Assembly (NCBI RefSeq): GCF_001936475.1
Contig: NZ_MSPQ01000009.1
Coordinates: 184,448-248,447 of the forward strand
Source: Algoriphagus marinus
GTDB taxonomy: Bacteria > Bacteroidota > Bacteroidia > Cytophagales > Cyclobacteriaceae
Direction of reading: 5' to 3'
Length of the DNA stretch: 64,000 nt
In this document: piece by piece, positions 62,135 through 64,000 of the stretch
Layout: each line of letters begins with the position of its first letter
Position numbering within the stretch: position 1 is the first letter of the stretch
The notes under the pieces: generated by a model
Databases searched by the model: none
The model's input: only the letters and a program-made list of their open reading frames with translations
What the model was told of the DNA's origin: nothing
Program-made: the position numbers and the translations under genes

Positions 62135-63361
62135 TTAATTATAAAAGGTTTCCACTGGCTCAAATATCTCAATTACAATCTTATTCTCATTTGAACCATG
62201 AACATCTTTACGAAATAAATTGATCCCTTTTGAAGACATTAAAATTTTTGACGGATCATATAATTGTGATGAGAAAAAATGCTCTCCTAACTTCTCAAAA
62301 TGCTCATCAAGAATTATAATCGAGAAGTCAGGCCCTTCAGAGTCGAAAAGCTTTTCCAAAGGTGGCCTGATTAGTGCTACCCTGTAATAAAGGTTATGAT
62401 TTTGGTCATAATATATTCCCCTATAATCTGATGTAGTCATCCCATGATCTTCCTCTTCTTGATCTCGGGTGCCATTTTCCTTCTTGAGATAGTGGAATGG
62501 GTCAGATTTGAAAGGGGGAATGGATTCAAAGTGTTCAGAACCAACAAAATGCTGACTCACTTCATTAGACTCAAGATTTACTTTTTGGAGAAAAGGGTCC
62601 ACGGGGTAACTTGCCACCAATACATTAGTGGAATGATTGTAGGCTATACTTGGCTCATATTTGAATTTCGTTCCCCAATATGCCTTGGAGTATAATTCCG
62701 GAAACACGCTAAGAAACTTTACCTTTTTTGTAGCCAAATCTAAACTTAATGAACTTGGATAATCCTGATAATCTTTTTGATACCTCGTAAATGTGGTAGG
62801 AATAATTAATTTACCTTTTACATATAGTATGGGAGCGCTAGCAGAAGGGAAGGGCATTGGTAGATTTGCTGAGTCAGCGTAGTCTACCAGAGGGTAGCGT
62901 TTGATTATTTTACCGGAATCCGTCAAATGTATTAAAGCTCCCGACCAGTGGTGAAAAAGATAGATGGAGTCAAACGCATGAAGATAATGAACTGAAGTAG
63001 ACAAGTTTCCCAATCCATTAGGGCCTTCGTATTCGAATTGGACCGTGCGCAACTTTTGGGTATCCTTGTAGTCGAATATCGCTAAAGTCATAAGGTCAGT
63101 ATCGAGAAAGCTCAAATATTCCCTCCCTCTAATGGTTGAAACTCCTATGGAATTTGTCGAAAACCGAAGGCTCGAATCTAAGGAAAACTCCAATAATTCC
63201 CTAGACATCAAATCAATTTTCTTTTTGTAATCCGATGAGTTTTCCTTTTGTAAATATGGATTAAAACGACTTTTGTCACTACAAGCAAATCCTAACAAAA
63301 TTATTAGAATAAAGATACTTATAGCTTTTATTTTATAATATAAATCGGAACAACATTCCAT
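62135..63361 (-). CDS. Propeller-like lipoprotein, DUF4221-type
   Basis: The 408-residue protein has a lipobox LLGFACSD (Cys27). The body consists of short strands around Tyr/Trp and Gly turns (YLSFLDTDLMTLAIFD, LHAFDSIYLFHHWSGALIHL, LYYRVALIRPPLEKLFD), consistent with a six-bladed propeller like DUF4221. It resembles 9040-10200 in plan. It is directly downstream (minus strand) of a small secreted Cys-rich peptide gene; such pairs are known for NVEALA-type peptides. Confidence 0.6.
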   Translation of the reverse strand: MECCSDLYYKIKAISIFILIILLGFACSDKSRFNPYLQKENSSDYKKKIDLMSRELLEFSLDSSLRFSTNSIGVSTIRGREYLSFLDTDLMTLAIFDYKDTQKLRTVQFEYEGPNGLGNLSTSVHYLHAFDSIYLFHHWSGALIHLTDSGKIIKRYPLVDYADSANLPMPFPSASAPILYVKGKLIIPTTFTRYQKDYQDYPSSLSLDLATKKVKFLSVFPELYSKAYWGTKFKYEPSIAYNHSTNVLVASYPVDPFLQKVNLESNEVSQHFVGSEHFESIPPFKSDPFHYLKKENGTRDQEEEDHGMTTSDYRGIYYDQNHNLYYRVALIRPPLEKLFDSEGPDFSIIILDEHFEKLGEHFFSSQLYDPSKILMSSKGINLFRKDVHGSNENKIVIEIFEPVETFYN

Positions 63362-63477
63362 AGGAGAATTTAATTAAAAGGGCAGTGTGCTAGTACCAAT
63401 AATTTATAATAAAAGTTTTATCTTAAAACTCGAAATTTTTAAATATTAAAATACATTTAAATAAGAATCTTCTTTTA

Positions 63478-63768
63478 CTATTTTGCCCCATTGCAAGATG
63501 GTCCTGAACCACTCCTCACACACATACTGCCTCCATATGGATTTGCTTGGCATCCACCTTTATTTTGTTCTGGGATATGAGAGACTGTACAACTTTTCCC
63601 AGGTCCACCTTCAAGCTCTGAACCATCATTTTCAGATGCAACATTAGTTTCTAGAAATTCTGCCTGAGGCTGTGCAGCAAAATTAGCTCCCGTCCAAGTA
63701 AGGCTAGTAATTATTACTAAGGATGCAAACAATACTCCTTTTCGAAAATTTAATTGTTTTGTTACCAT
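63478..63768 (-). CDS. Small exported Cys-rich peptide (NVEALA-like)
   Basis: The 96-residue product has a signal-like N-terminus (VLFASLVIITSLTWTGANFAA), a short acidic spacer, then LEGGPGKSC and a mature-looking region with Cys60, Cys73, Cys83 and Cys92, rich in Gly/Ser/Asn. NVASE before it weakly echoes the NVEALA motif of Bacteroidota peptides, and EGG could be a cleavage point. It precedes the propeller lipoprotein gene by about 115 bases. Role unknown. Confidence 0.65.
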   Translation of the reverse strand: MVTKQLNFRKGVLFASLVIITSLTWTGANFAAQPQAEFLETNVASENDGSELEGGPGKSCTVSHIPEQNKGGCQANPYGGSMCVRSGSGPSCNGAK

Positions 63769-63928
63769 TGTTCTTTGTTTGTTTTAGTCAATAAAAATAA
63801 TTATCAAATAATTTTAAACCTTCTTTTTAAAACTTCCAAATCACTCATAATGAATTTCTTATGATTCTAAGAATAATGCAACTCTAAAAACTATAATTTA
63901 CGAAATAATATTCTGTAATATTAGTTTA

Positions 63929-63939
63929 CCCCCCCCCCC
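63929..63939. repeat. Poly-C tract
   Basis: A run of eleven C lies in an AT-rich spacer, 160 bases upstream of the Cys-rich peptide start. It may be a variable tract or an assembly artefact. Confidence 0.8.
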
Positions 63940-64000
63940 ACAATCCTTAGTTTATTTGGTATAAGGATGAACTAACAGAATATTTCATCGAATTTAAACT

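Overview
The window looks like chromosomal DNA of a Bacteroidota member, most likely a Cytophagales/Cyclobacteriaceae (Algoriphagus-like) organism. The evidence is a SusC/SusD pair, many lipoproteins, DUF1080, DUF5690 and DUF4221-type proteins, a CusA-TolC fusion, weak Shine-Dalgarno signals and an AT-rich, TAnnTTTG-type promoter context. The genus is a guess. I saw no rRNA, tRNA, CRISPR array, prophage or intact insertion sequence.

Layout. 1-5.4 kb: a partial ferritin-like protein, a creatininase-family protein, a pentapeptide-repeat protein and a solitary short DnaE-type polymerase. 5.5-9 kb: an exported amidohydrolase, a relic of a second dnaE 3' end, and two toxin-antitoxin modules back to back (Xre/RES and DUF6364/PIN). 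9-15.7 kb: mostly minus-strand exported and membrane proteins (propeller-like lipoprotein, FNT channel, CotH-like protein, DUF1080 protein, truncated haemoglobin, NPP-type phosphodiesterase). 15.9-27.8 kb: a plus-strand run with an OmpA lipoprotein, a GH144-type glucanase and a sugar-catabolism set (SDR, ROK kinase, SIS, Gfo/Idh, core-MetE, DeoC, UlaG-like lactonase, NagX-like acyltransferase with a frameshift, MFS).

27.9-40.5 kb is the most distinctive block. It holds an XRE-cupin regulator, a TIGR03364-type FAD oxidoreductase, a DUF5690 transporter and a phosphonatase-like hydrolase in one tightly coupled operon. A PhnZ/TmpB-like HD-domain oxygenase is divergent from it. Next to these is a SusC-SusD operon carrying two phosphatases. 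I read it as a phosphorus-scavenging locus: the SusCD pump and phosphatases handle phosphoesters, and the cytoplasmic enzymes handle C-P compounds.

40.8-55.2 kb: a GNAT enzyme, a thioredoxin-like protein, then a minus-strand gene train of lipid-A-type glycosyltransferases, a two-component system and a heavy-metal tripartite efflux pump, followed by GH130 and PepSY genes. 55.4-60.2 kb: a lipoprotein and the four-gene Anbu operon (ATP-grasp, alpha-E, Anbu, transglutaminase). 60.4-64 kb: a YitT protein, a frameshifted four-helix-bundle gene, a propeller-like lipoprotein and a small Cys-rich exported peptide.

Across the window, three minus-strand genes share a conserved upstream element, and several spacers carry degenerate heptamer repeats.
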